Source of the DNA: Coniella vitis
Taxonomy: Eukaryota > Ascomycota > Sordariomycetes > Diaporthales > Schizoparmaceae
Assembly (NCBI GenBank): GCA_011317545.1
Contig: WUJK01000007.1
Span: 496,001-560,000 of the forward strand
Length of the DNA stretch: 64,000 nucleotides
Direction of reading: 5' to 3'
Shown: piece after piece, positions 34,780 to 45,953 of the stretch
Position numbering within the stretch: position 1 is the stretch's first letter
Layout: each line of letters starts with the position of its first letter
The notes under the pieces: generated by a model
Database searches by the model: none
What the model was told of the DNA's origin: nothing
Seen by the model: the letters and a program-made list of their open reading frames with translations, nothing else
Position numbers and translations under genes: made by a program

Positions 34780-35914
34780 ATGGCGGCCCAGTCTCACAAG
34801 TATGGCGGCGGCGGCTTTTACATGCAATATCTCGACAGTAAGTTTGGCCTCGCAACCGATTAATACACATTGTCTTGGCCATTACCATTTTTCCCTTTTG
34901 CATATTACTTTCTGCTTGCTGCTCTTGGCCCCTGGTCTACTACCCATGGAATTGTGCAAATCGATTTCCGTTTTATCTGCTTCGAACTCATGATCCCTGC
35001 ATGCCCGGACGTGTATGTGGATGTGTCTGTATATATGTACGCGGTACATATATATGTATATACATATTTATTTATATTCGGGTTTCCCTGCTTGCACATC
35101 TCTGGTGGGCACAAGCAGCAGCCTTGGGCTGTGCCCCGTGAAGCCGACGGTGCCAATCTCTGGGGGGGGGGGGGTTGGTTGGTTAAGAACGGTCACCACG
35201 CATGGGCGGATGGTTTAGCTTGATCTCGGGTCTCGGGCTGCACTCCTCCACCATCGCTCTTTTGTAGGGCTGAATGTCGTGCATGCTTTGGGTTATCATG
35301 CAGGTTTCCTCGCACCACCCGTTCGCTTCACATGCGCCCCGGCATCTGGGGGTCTGCAGGGCACATCTTGGTGATGGCGGGAAAGGCAGGCAGAACCAAT
35401 TCAGCATGACGGAGCACGGACGACCAGGGGGGCGTGTTGCCAATCGATTGGGCACACAGGGCGGGCGGCAAAACGCTGCTTCAGACTTTTCTTCCTCGCA
35501 GGACCTTGAGAACAGGAACAAGAGACACATGGCTAATGCATGTGTTTTGCAGGCCTCTGCCAGCGACGTGGATGGACCGAGCCGACGTACGAATGCTACA
35601 GGGAACCCTCAGGCTACACCTGCCTAGTCCTGGTTAACGGCCGTGAGTACCAGACAGATCTGGCCTACCAGACGGATGAGCTGGCGCGTGAGAATGCGGC
35701 CATGCGCGCCTTTATGGTGTGCAGGAACTTCAGCGTCAACGGCGGCATGCTGGCCCGCAACGGAATCGTACAGGGTCTCCCCGCGGACGAATCGAACCGC
35801 AAGCATCGAAAGAACAGCCGGCACGCGTCCACGACCACAACAACCAGTCACCATGGGCGCAGGGGCAGGCCTGGCCACCACTCATCGGGGAGCTCCACTG
35901 CATCTTACGACTGA
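34780..35914 (+). CDS. Small orphan dsRNA-binding-domain-like protein
   Basis: Two exons, 34780-34837 and 35553-35914, give 139 aa. The 715-nt intron has donor GTAAGT, branch-like GGCTAATGC and acceptor TTTTGCAG, and joining gives QYLD-SLCQRRGWTEP in frame. Residues about 14-80 fit a single dsRBD fold. Helix 1 is YMQYLDSLCQRRGW, the strands are PTYECYREPSG, YTCLVLVNGREY and YQTD, and helix 2 is LARENAAMRAFMVC, where ARENAAMRA replaces the canonical AKxxAA. The Lys residues that usually grip RNA are replaced or absent, so RNA binding is an inference. The His/Arg/Ser/Thr-rich tail (about 100-139) is probably disordered and basic. No catalytic domain is attached. I do not recognise a named family. 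The intron is six to eight times the local norm. Confidence 0.75.
35030..35054 (+). repeat. 11-bp perfect inverted repeat inside the 715-nt intron
   Basis: Arms TATATATGTAC (35030-35040) and GTACATATATA (35044-35054) flank a 3-nt GCG loop. The transcript would fold into a short AU-rich hairpin. It lies in the middle of the first third of the long intron. Confidence 0.8.
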
Positions 35915-38900
35915 AATGGACAAACCAGTATACCCTCTGGCCGCAAACTGTACATAAACGCAGTGGCATGTGTGGTATATGCAGAAAGTACGCTGAGTGG
36001 CAAAAGCTATCTTATCTTGTGCCTTTTCCTCTGGCGTACCTCCCCGCTGCTCTGTATTGTACTGTACTGCCACGACACACCAAGCAGACTATGATCTGCA
36101 CCGCAACAGACCACGTGGCGCGCGGCGCAACCAGCTTTTGACTTTGATGATGACGGCGGAGAGAAAAGGACTTGGACCATGACCAGACTATGTTTGACGT
36201 GGTAGACCGGGGAGGGGTCAGAACCGAAGTGGAACCACTCCACCGAAAACAACTGTGAGGACGAGGCAGCATGTCCGGTTATATTTTCTTTTGATTCTCG
36301 CTTTTTTCCATGTCCTTCATCTTTTCATGACGACTTAAACTATCACGGCTTCACAGCGCCCATTGTTGGTTTTTTCTTGATACACACGATTTGGAAATCA
36401 TCAACAATCTCAGCACACTCATGACAATTACTGCTACGACTACCTCATGACAACTTGGGTAGATTGGGGATAAAAGGACAAAAAAAAAACAATACCAATG
36501 AACCACCCCCCGCCCCAAAAGGGTCTAAGAGAGGGGTATGACAAAAGAAGATTCAGAGAGAAACTAGGGAGATGGAAAGATGAAAATGTGCATTTTGGGT
36601 TTGGGCGTTTTAACGAAACTTACGACTTTTACGATATCAGAAGATCATTAATTCGATCAATCGAAAATTGCGGCATTCTGCTTTTCATTTTCCCAAACAG
36701 GAGATGAGATGTCCTCGCAGCCCCATCATCTTTGTGTTGTGCTTTCTTTGCATCACTATTCAATTCCAAGAGATATGAAGTGAAGGGGTTTTTTGGGGGG
36801 AGGGGGGTGGAGACATGTGTAGGACTGACAGGTCACTCGGTTGAAGCTTGTTTTCCCTGCTTGGTAGCCTGTTCAACGTACGTGTCAGATGTTCCCTTTC
36901 TGACCCCAGTTGGGGTTCATTGGCCCATGGTACTGTGCTCACTTCCGACGTCTCACTGGCAAGCAATCGATACGCGCAAAACTGTTTGTGTGGAAACGGA
37001 GGAGAGAAGGAGAATGACTGGGAGGGAAGTCATCGATCTTGAATGAGGAAATCCTGCAGCAGTTGTCTTGGTTCTTCTTTTCTCCATGTGGATCGACTCT
37101 TTCACGTTGCTTGCACTGGACAGTAAGGGAAAGAGATGCCAACTTCAATTCCTCTTTTCTTTCTTTCGGTTTATCTCGTTCTCCATCTTGCATACACTCA
37201 TTGAATCTTGACGAGCAGAGTCCAAGGCTCTCTTTCTTTCTTTCTTTCTTCCTTTTTTTTGGCCGATCTCGCCCATTTCCTATTTTTCTTTTATGAAACA
37301 AACGCATTCATCAGTGTTTGCTGCGTGTTGATTCTTGCTTGGCTATCATACCGCATTCATCCTTCATGTTCTCTTATTCTTCTTTGCTCTTGCCAGGGTA
37401 TCGTTCTGTCATTGCATGATCGCGGCCGTTCATTTCATGGAGATGGTTCCGGTGGCACGGTCTATGAGTGGTTGGTAGTACGTGGAGCAAGGTCAGACAC
37501 AAACAACCGTCTTTGTGAACGTTGTGTGTGATAGAGCGACGGTCATCTTGGAGACGATGCTCCTTATGGGGACAAACAGAGGGGCAAAAACATGGAGGCT
37601 GTGACCAGGTTGTTCTTTGGGTCCTTGCGCGGGATGAGAGCCAAAAAAGGTGGGAAAGGAATACTGGATGCGTTTCCTTTTTGTTCATTGGATTTCTCTG
37701 TTTTGTTTTCTTGCAAAATTCAACGATTGAACGATATGTGAACGACTCCCTGATTATTTCTCTCGTCTTTTTTCTTCTTCTTCTCTTCCTAAGTTCCTTC
37801 TAGAAATGATGTATTTGACGATGAACAATGAATGATATTTGTCTGTTTGATCCTCTTTGACTGGCTAGCAGTGGAGTCTTGGGCTTTGTTTCGCGCTCTT
37901 TTCAGATTGATCCAAGTCCTTATTCTACGCATCTTGCGTGCATCGACTGCGCACTGATCTGCCATTCCAGTCAAGTAGATACTGTGTATGATTGCTTCCG
38001 GGTTCTGTTCTATTATTCTTTTCTGGAAGCAGCCGGGTTACATTGTGTATACTCAGTATGGCCGCCCTAAGGTTGTTTTAGGTACGAGAGCGTATTTCTT
38101 GATAGAATAACATGGTCAAAATTGAAGCTGAAACCCGAAAACAGAGATAGCCGGCTGGAAGTTGGGGCTACATGATGGAGGGTCGTCCAAGTTGCGGCTC
38201 GCCATAGAAGACGGGACCCCCGCCCGGTTCCGGTCCGTCTCCAAAATTAGAACGCTTTGCTGGGGCAACCGGCCGCTAGAAGATGGCCTACGGTATAGTA
38301 TGTAAATGGGGTGAGGGTGCCGTCCTCTTTCCGTTGTGATCCGAGGCAAGGGGCCGCGGCTTGCAGGTGGGGGTGGGCGGGGGGCCATGTTTTGGGTCTT
38401 AGCCGCGCTGGGGCACATTTCTCAAGGGTGGTAGGGTGGGCATGTGAAGGGGGGCCCAGCCGCGTCACGTGTTGTTTCGCTGTATGGCGTCGTTGTTGGA
38501 ACGGGAAACGTCGCGATCCGTTCTTGAATGGCTCTCCTGCTGGGATACGCCGAATGCATTGACATATGAATAGTAAATCGGGATCCTGTTTGCATTGCAC
38601 AGATGTTTTGAGCACGATTTGGCTGCTTTCAGGATGCATAATAGGCAGGACGTGTCTCAAAGGAAAATGCTTGCGGCAAATCCAATTGAGAGAGTGTTTT
38701 ATGTACTACATTGGTCGGCAGATCATGAGATGCGCATCGTGTCGTGCCGTAGCGTATCGTATCGTAGCGTGTCGTGCCGTGCCGTGTACTATTATGTAGA
38801 CCAGAAGCAGGCATCTAGAGCGAGGTTGGTGGTACCTGTCGATGAGTACCGTATCTGGTACTTGGGATCCAGTTATGCAATCCCTATTGTGGCGTGATGG

Positions 38901-39640
38901 TGCTCTTTCTTGCAAGCCATCTCACCCACGGTCATGTGCAGAGGAAGGACACACAAGAGTTCTTTACAATCGTGGAAGACAGAACCACTGGGTTCTGGAA
39001 GCTTGGAGCAAGGCCGACAATAGCATTGTAAGTACAAACAAGAGAATGAAATCCAGTCCAGGGGTCGGGCGATCAGGTGTTGCAAAAGGAGATTGGCGGC
39101 ACAGAGGGCCCAGGCCTACCAGGCTGCCAGGCAGGGCCCTGTGGGCGCCTTGATTGGCCCACAGCACCTCCTGCAACCCCACCATGTCCAATTCGCGGGA
39201 GCCCCTTGCAGGCCCCCCTTTCTAGCTGCTCGGGGGTTGCCCTTGACACCTTGCTGCTGGCTTTGCTGCTGCGGCACCCCATTCACTACGTACAACGTCG
39301 TGCTGTTTCTGGGCTATCTAACAGCTGTCCTTGTTGTCTTCACCACTTGGACTCGTCTTCAACTCCCTCCCTCTCACCACTGACCAGCCCGCAGCCTTTC
39401 CTTATTCTCTTCTTCACACCCACACTTGTCCCATCCACCTCTGGCGACGGACTGCCAAGCCACCTTTGCGACCCGATTTATCTTTCTTCTTCTACCCTGC
39501 CTGCCTGCCACTGCACTCCATATCTGGCAGCTGCACACCACCGAGTCGTTGTGTGGTGATCCTCGTCGCGACCTTTTCTGTCGCTCCATTGCCCCCTTTC
39601 GAAACTCTCGTTCAGTACCCTTTTTACCACCACCGCCATC
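35915..39640. other. Intergenic, 3.7 kb, no gene recognised
   Basis: This runs from the 3' flank of the dsRBD-like gene to the promoter of mpg1. It contains AT-rich and T-rich patches (about 36470-37800), a pentanucleotide repeat at 38740-38784, and a pyrimidine-rich promoter strand at about 39310-39630 directly before mpg1. No coding frame with recognisable features was seen. Confidence 0.55.
38740..38784. repeat. Degenerate pentanucleotide repeat TRNCG, nine units
   Basis: Nine consecutive 5-mers: TGTCG, TGCCG, TAGCG, TATCG, TATCG, TAGCG, TGTCG, TGCCG, TGCCG. Positions 1, 4 and 5 are fixed and the middle two vary. Confidence 0.85.
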
Positions 39641-41073
39641 ATGAAGGGTATGCCATCTCCCTCTTTGTTCTTTTTGCTGACTTGGTCTCTGCTTGCAACA
39701 ATGGAAACTGACGTCCTGTCCCACTTGTGCAGCTCTCATTCTCGTGGGTGGCTTCGGCACCCGTCTGCGACCTCTTGTACGATCTGCCCCCCGATGCAAA
39801 ACCTCTACAACCTACCACACTCCAAACTACAACGCGCATCTGGAATACGAGTGTGCCTGAGAAATATTAGACTACATTCACAAGGAGTTGGGCAAAGATT
39901 GCAATTGGCTAACATGCAACCTTGGGTTACTCTAGACTCTGACCCTCCCCAAGCCCCTCGTCGAGTTTGCCAACAAGCCCATGATCAAGCACCAGATTGA
40001 GGCTCTCGCCGAGGCTGGTGTTACTGACATTGTGCTTGCTGTCAACTACCGCCCAGAGGTTATGGAGGCTCACTTGAAGGAGGTTAGTTCGTGCTGCGAC
40101 AAAGCGCCCGCCCCCCAACAACTCTGGTCTCCAAAACAACACCCCTGCTGACTTTCCATTTCCCCCTGCCATCTAGTATGAGAAGGAGTTCGGCGTCAAG
40201 ATCACCTTCTCGGTTGAGCAGGAGCCTCTAGGCACTGCTGGCCCCCTCAAGCTGGCCGCCGAGGTCTTGGGCAAAGACGACCGCCCCTTCTTCGTCCTCA
40301 ACTCGGATGTTACGTGCGAATACCCGTTTAAGGAGCTGGCTGCATTCCACAAGGCACATGGCGACGAGGGCACCATTGTCGTCACCAAAGTCGAGGAGCC
40401 CTCCAAGTACGGTGTCATTGTCCACAAGCCCAACCACCCCTCGCGCATCGACCGCTTTGTCGAGAAGCCCGTCGAGTTCGTTGGCAACCGCATCAATGCC
40501 GGCATCTACATTCTCAACACCTCGGTCCTCGACCGCATCGAGCTGCGTCCCACTTCCATCGAGCAGGAGACTTTCCCAGCCATGGTCCGCGACGGCCAGC
40601 TGCACTCGTTTGACCTCGAGGGCTTCTGGATGGATGTTGGTCAACCCAAGGATTTCTTGTCTGGTACCTGCCTGTACCTGAGTTCCCTGGGCCGCAAGGG
40701 CTCCAAGCTCCTGGCCCCCGTCACCGAGCCCTACGTCTTTGGCGGAAACGTCATGGTCGACCCCTCGGCCAAGATTGGAAAGAACTGCAAGATTGGCCCC
40801 AACGTTACCATTGGCCCGAATGTGGTCATTGGCGACGGTGTCCGCCTGCAGCGCAGTGTCATCCTCTCGGGCTCAAAGGTCAAGGATCACGCTTGGGTCA
40901 AGAGCACGATTGTTGGATGGAACAGCAGCGTCGGCAAGTGGGCGCGTCTCGAGAACGTGACTGTCCTCGGTGATGACGTTACCATTGGTGATGAAATTTA
41001 CGTCAACGGCGGCAGTGTGCTCCCTCACAAGTCCATCAAGGCCAACGTCGACGTGCCTGCCATCATCATGTAA
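39641..41073 (+). CDS. Mannose-1-phosphate guanylyltransferase (GDP-mannose pyrophosphorylase)
   Basis: Four exons, 39641-39647, 39733-39776, 39936-40082 and 40177-41073, give 364 aa, against 361 for yeast Psa1. The first exon holds only two codons and one base. Splicing yields MKALILVGGFGTRLRPL-TLTLPKPL, the nucleotidyltransferase signature, with an intron between PL and TL. Further landmarks are the substrate-site VEKP (in RFVEKPVEF), NAGIYILNT, GFWMDVGQPKD, and a C-terminal left-handed beta-helix of hexapeptide repeats (IGKNCKIGPNVTIGPNVVIG and onward). It ends DVPAIIM. The enzyme makes GDP-mannose from mannose-1-phosphate and GTP in the cytosol for glycosylation, GPI anchors and wall mannan. 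Introns are 85, 159 and 94 nt. The upstream strand is CT-rich, consistent with strong expression. Confidence 0.98.
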
Positions 41074-44000
41074 GCTGTTGGCTCGCCAACAGAAAGGGAA
41101 TTCCTGCCCTCGTCTTGCAAGCATCATTCAGTATGCAGCGCTCGACCGAACAACAAAAAGAACGTCCTCTCCATCCTGTCTTTACTTTATACCCCGACCC
41201 AATTCCATCTTTTTTTGGTTTTGGTTTTCTTCTTCTTTAATGATGCCGACGGGCTCTAGTTGAACGCAACTTTCGACTGCAAACATGCGAACTTTTTCCG
41301 CGCTCTACATTCATCATCTCCAAACAAATCTCGTCTTGTTAGGGTGGGATCCAGGCTTGCGGTGCTGAGCGACCCGTGGCATTTACTGTGATCTCCGAGT
41401 TCTTCTTTTTCACTTCTCGGGATATGTTTCTTTCCAATTTAAGCATCTTTTTGAAAGGAATTTGCCGGACACAGGGCTTCGGCATAATGGTTTGTTTTTT
41501 TTTGCCACCTCGATCTGTTGTTGTCTTGATGCGCGATGCGACTCTTTTTTTTTTTTTTCTTCTTCCTTCCTTCCTCCCCTTTGACAAAAGGCCAGGAAAT
41601 TTCCGCCCAATGAGTTTCTGTTATCATGAAGATGGTCGGGGCTTTGGGTCGGAAAGTACCAGGAAAAACAGCCATACGACAGTCAACGCGCAATGCTCAA
41701 GCGGCACGGAGACTACGCATACGCAAAGAAAAAGAAAAAGAAAAAAAGAAGACGCACATCTTCTGGTGGAGAAGGCAAATGGGAGTTTGATGATGACGGG
41801 CATTTTCTTCGGTTTCCTTTTCTTTGCAAGGTCACTGGGTGTTGGACGAGCATTGCACGTATTCCTAGGAAACGGGAGGTTATTCATGGGAATTCCCGAG
41901 CAAGGATTCTTGCGAGACACTGGAGTTGCGGGTAGAGGAACATCCCATCAGAAAATGAGAATTGCCTTTGTTGTTCCCTCTTGATTTGCAAGTTTGTGTG
42001 CGCTTGTAGTGTTATGAAGAGAGTGGATAGAGTACGACGCAACCATGACTCTGTACTGTTGTGCGATACTTCTTATGCATAGTGAAGGCGTTGCTGGCGC
42101 ATGGGCGAGACATGCAGGGCCGATGAAAAATGTGGTTTATTCGGAACCGCCACTCGGGCAAACTATGCAGGTTGCTGCGCTGTAGTTCCCTTTTTGGCCC
42201 CTCCGGAGAGTTTGTTGCCGCTGCACTACATAGAGTACCTACATAGGAATGTCAGTATGTGTATGCTGTGCGACGACTTTGAGGAGGGTTTCTGGCTTGT
42301 GGGCTGAGCTGGACGGGGCTTTTTCCTGTGGGATGTTGCATAACGCTACTATGTATACGATGAAAAGACGCCGGACGGACGATCAAACGCTTGAGAGGGG
42401 GGGGGGTGCATGGCTGAACAAAGTTGTATCTATAGTGTTATATTCTACCTAGAGTGAGCTGGCCGAGTGGGGATGGGGTTCGAGCATATACATAGTATAG
42501 TGAAATATCATGACATTCTATCCACATATGCAGCTGATGGATGCTATGCTATGTACTACTTATGTCAAATGAAATGTCGAGAGCCTGTGCATAGTAGGTA
42601 CCTGGGATGCGTCACTGGACCCAAGGGGCGCCATTCATATGCTTAGCTAATCAAGACGGTCAAAATAATGCCAAACCCTCATATTATATAAGCGGCGGCC
42701 CAGCGGCCCAGGAACCCCCTTGTTGATGTGATGCGGTGGCCCCTCGCCCGCCGTTTCTTTCTTGATGTCTCTTTTCTTTTTTTGGCTGTCAGGTTGTGAA
42801 AAAGGTAGCTGGCTAACTGGCTGTCGTCCTTACTATGTACAAACAAGCCTTGTTGATCCCTGTCTCACGTCATGTTTTGATTGAGTTCTGGTCTATTTAT
42901 GGCTCTGCTGCGACTTGAAAAGATGTTTCTTGGGCCATTGGCCACGCTGGACGGCGAGAATCCGAGTCATCAATCAATGAATCAATCAGCCAACCAGTCC
43001 ATGAATACATGGTAGCGAACCAAGCTGAAGAGGGGAAAGCTACATTTCTGTACGTACATATAGATGATCGGGAGAGGAGGGAAAGGATCACCAGGGGTTG
43101 AAGCTAATGAACAACCACAGTCCTACAGCGGCCCCCACTCCACCCACTCTTTTGACAGGTTTGAACGTTTTGCGACGTGGTGGTGGTGGTTATTGACCCG
43201 GTTTTTGGATGGGCGGAGAGGGGGGGAGGATGGTCGTCCTGCGTCACTCACAGAACCAACCAGGCCAACTTTGTCACGGTCCCATCACTCAGAACAGGAT
43301 GTGGAGCATTTTTGGAAGGAAAAAAAAAAAAAAAACGTGGAACAGCAGTGCTATGGAAATGGTACTACGTACTATAGTACATGCAATGTGTGTCCGCAGC
43401 TGAGAATTCCTGTTCCGTCACCCTTCACGACTCCCTATTGGTGGGCCGTGTCACGGCATCGAGGGGCCATGCGAATGCGACCAGTCGGAAGGCCGGGGCC
43501 ACAACTCCCAAGTGCTTTTTCCATTCGTCCATTCTGTCGGCTAATTGACGAGCGAGCCCTGTCCAGATGCCTAGAGGACCAGCTACTACTACTATGTATG
43601 TATGTAGCTGCATGGTAGCTCAAAAGGGGGGGGTCTGCGTGGGGTGTGGGATCAGTGACAATGCACAGCTGGAAAACGTCATTCCGGACAAGGCTGGGCT
43701 GGGCTGGGCTGGGGCTGCGTTGTGCGTCGGCCGGTCGGTATAAGCAAAAAGCACGGCTTGACTGCTCTTGTTTTCCTTTCCATGATCCTGTGCTACAACT
43801 TGCATCCGTTCATCACCCCAAGCATCTATTCACACTACCTTCCGCCGTGGCAGTGTGACCGCTGTTCTTCCTATACTGCTCCACACGGCATACAGACTCG
43901 ACGCGGTCCTCCGACAACCTGTTCACACCACGGCCATTCCGATGAGCATCTGCTTTCCAAAACGCCCTTCTCATCTTTGCCACGGCACGCAGCTTCTGCC

Positions 44001-44285
44001 AGCACGAAGCAGCATTGGAACACCTGAAGCTGGTACACGATTACGGCAAACAACAGCCGTACACACCAGTTGTTGATAGCGAGAATCGCACAACGTGACA
44101 CATTCATTATACAAGCCTCAAAAGAAAAAAGAAAGAAAGAAAGAAAAAAAGGACAAACACTCAAACCAATCGAGCCAGGGATACCCGACATTTTTACCAT
44201 TTTCTTTTTTTTTTTTTCTTTTTCTTTTCTTCTTTTCTTTCTTTCTTTGGTCTTGGTTTGGGGAGCGCATTACACAATCTACACA
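41074..44285. other. Intergenic, 3.2 kb, no gene recognised
   Basis: This includes the T-rich 3' flank of mpg1 and the purine-then-pyrimidine promoter of the following gene (A/G-rich at 44120-44155, T/C-rich at 44205-44250). TACATAGTA-type copies are dense near 42347, 42489, 42831 and 43590, and a GGGCT repeat lies at 43692-43717. A 202-codon open frame at 41376-41984 is Phe-rich, T-rich flank rather than a believable gene. Confidence 0.55.
43692..43717. repeat. (GGGCT)n pentanucleotide repeat
   Basis: About five GGGCT units, the last with an extra G, in intergenic DNA. Confidence 0.85.
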
Positions 44286-45953
44286 ATGCCACTCACAAGC
44301 GACCACTCGGGGTCCAAGCCGAGAAACAAGCTGCGCAAGCTATCCAAACCTCGTCCAGGCTCAGTCATCTCGACTGCCTCTCCACGAGGCTCGACAGACA
44401 CACCACGCTTATCGACTGATGGTCACGGGGCCAGGATATCGCCCAGTCATACCCAGCAGCAGTTGCAGACGCCGCCGCCGCCGCCGCCGCCGCCGCCGCA
44501 GCAGCAGCAGCAACAACAACAACAATCTCAATCTCAGTCTCACCCATCATCACAGCAACACCAGCAAGCATTGTTGCACCCGCCCCCGGATCTAAGCAGT
44601 CCCAAATGGGAAGACTACGTAACAAACAGCAGCTTCCCGCGTCCCATGGAAAAGTCCCCGCGCCTGGGGTGCGACAGATCTCGGTCCCCGTGTAAGGGGA
44701 TCCCAGAGCTGGCCCATCTGACGACGCCAACAGCAAAAGCAGCAGCAACACCAACACCAACGCCACCACCCACAGCGACCACCAACACGGTACCCAATGG
44801 CGCGGTATCACCACTGTCACCGTCGGCGTCGCCCGCTCATTCAGCCGAGGAACTCCTCCCCTCCCCGCGAAAGTCCTCGTCATCAACTTCTTCTTCTTCT
44901 TCTTCTTCTTCTACTTCTTCTTCTTCTCCTTCTTCTTCTGCATCCCGGCTGTCCCTCCGCACCTATGCCAAAACGCCCGTCTTACGCGTAGGTCAGCTCG
45001 AAGAATGCGGCACGGAGAGAAGAGGGCCCCCACCGCTCCTTGCATCATCTTCACCGTCGCCATCGCCAGCAGAGACCGGTGTGGAGGTCATGGCAGAGCA
45101 ATACAGGGCCCTTCTTGCCCCCCCTGCACAAACATATGAGCAATTTAGCAGCGATCTGGTCAGGGAATGGGAAGAGCGCCAAACGGAAGAGGAGATGGAG
45201 ACGCGACAGCACAGCATCGAGACGATTCGCTCGGCCATCACCCGGCGATCACCGCTTCCGCGCGGGGGTCTGAAACAAATCACCACAATGGCCATGGCCG
45301 CTTCCCAGGACGCGGGTGCGGGCGGCGTGGGTATGGTCACGGCAGCAGGAGAAGGGGCCGAAGTCGACACCAAAAGCTCGCCCGCATCCGACACGACACT
45401 GGTGGATTTTGAAGAAGACGCCATCTACTTCAAGCCTGCCTTCACCCCCGAGGCGCTCTCACCTATCCCCGAGGACCGGCCGCTCTCTGGTTCGACTAGC
45501 AATAGCGCGAGGAGCTCATTCTATGGGGCTCCTGCTGCTGCTGCTGCTGCGGAACACATCAATAAGGTGTTGGGTCTGCAAATGGGCGTCAACTTGCTGA
45601 CGAGAGAATTGGCGCGTATGACGGGTCGCGACCGTGGGGTACCAGCACGCCGTCGTGACGGGGTCGGCGAACGTGAGAATGATGAAGGGAGAGGAGACGG
45701 TGGTCGAAGCTCCCTGTTGCAGATTTGGATCATGATTGAGGCGTACGAGAGGCTGCGGAGCCAAGTCCGGGAGATGGAGATGCCCGAGGAGCAGCGAGAG
45801 GCTCTGGAGGATGTGTTTGGGACGTGGCTCGAGGCATTGGAACGGGTTGGCCACGATATGGCGATGGTGCGGGTTGGTCAAAGGGGGTATAAAGTTGGCG
45901 GGGGAGATGGGGGTGGGACGGTGGATATGGTGCAGGGTATGGGCATCCCTTGA
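44286..45953 (+). CDS. Uncharacterised low-complexity fungal protein, helical C-terminus
   Basis: A single exon of 555 aa starting MPLTSDHSGSKPRNKL. The frame is open further upstream, but the ATG at 44286 follows a pyrimidine tract and begins a basic, Ser/Pro-rich N-terminus. Low-complexity parts are polyPro then polyGln at about 61-79, Thr/Pro at 155-170 and polySer at about 197-217. Ordered-looking segments are EQYRALLAPPAQTYEQFSSD, a charged helix REWEERQTEEEMETRQ (about 296-315), an acidic TLVDFEEDAIYFKPAF, and a C-terminal helical region around LLQIWIMIEAYERLRSQV to DVFGTWLEALERVGHDM. There is no signal peptide, membrane segment, zinc motif or enzyme signature. Function is unknown. It is upstream of and codirectional with rad10, 1.4 kb apart. 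Confidence 0.7.
   Translation: MPLTSDHSGSKPRNKLRKLSKPRPGSVISTASPRGSTDTPRLSTDGHGARISPSHTQQQLQTPPPPPPPPPQQQQQQQQQSQSQSHPSSQQHQQALLHPPPDLSSPKWEDYVTNSSFPRPMEKSPRLGCDRSRSPCKGIPELAHLTTPTAKAAATPTPTPPPTATTNTVPNGAVSPLSPSASPAHSAEELLPSPRKSSSSTSSSSSSSSTSSSSPSSSASRLSLRTYAKTPVLRVGQLEECGTERRGPPPLLASSSPSPSPAETGVEVMAEQYRALLAPPAQTYEQFSSDLVREWEERQTEEEMETRQHSIETIRSAITRRSPLPRGGLKQITTMAMAASQDAGAGGVGMVTAAGEGAEVDTKSSPASDTTLVDFEEDAIYFKPAFTPEALSPIPEDRPLSGSTSNSARSSFYGAPAAAAAAEHINKVLGLQMGVNLLTRELARMTGRDRGVPARRRDGVGERENDEGRGDGGRSSLLQIWIMIEAYERLRSQVREMEMPEEQREALEDVFGTWLEALERVGHDMAMVRVGQRGYKVGGGDGGGTVDMVQGMGIP

Noticed and set aside
41376..41984. 202-codon open frame downstream of mpg1
   Set aside because: Runs of Phe and Lys come from T-rich and A-rich 3' flank; no conserved segment.
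42460..42486. tRNA-like boxes: TGGCCGAGTGG followed by GGTTCGAGC
   Set aside because: The two match A-box and B-box consensus, but they are nearly adjacent, whereas a tRNA needs about 30-40 nt between them. No acceptor stem was found.
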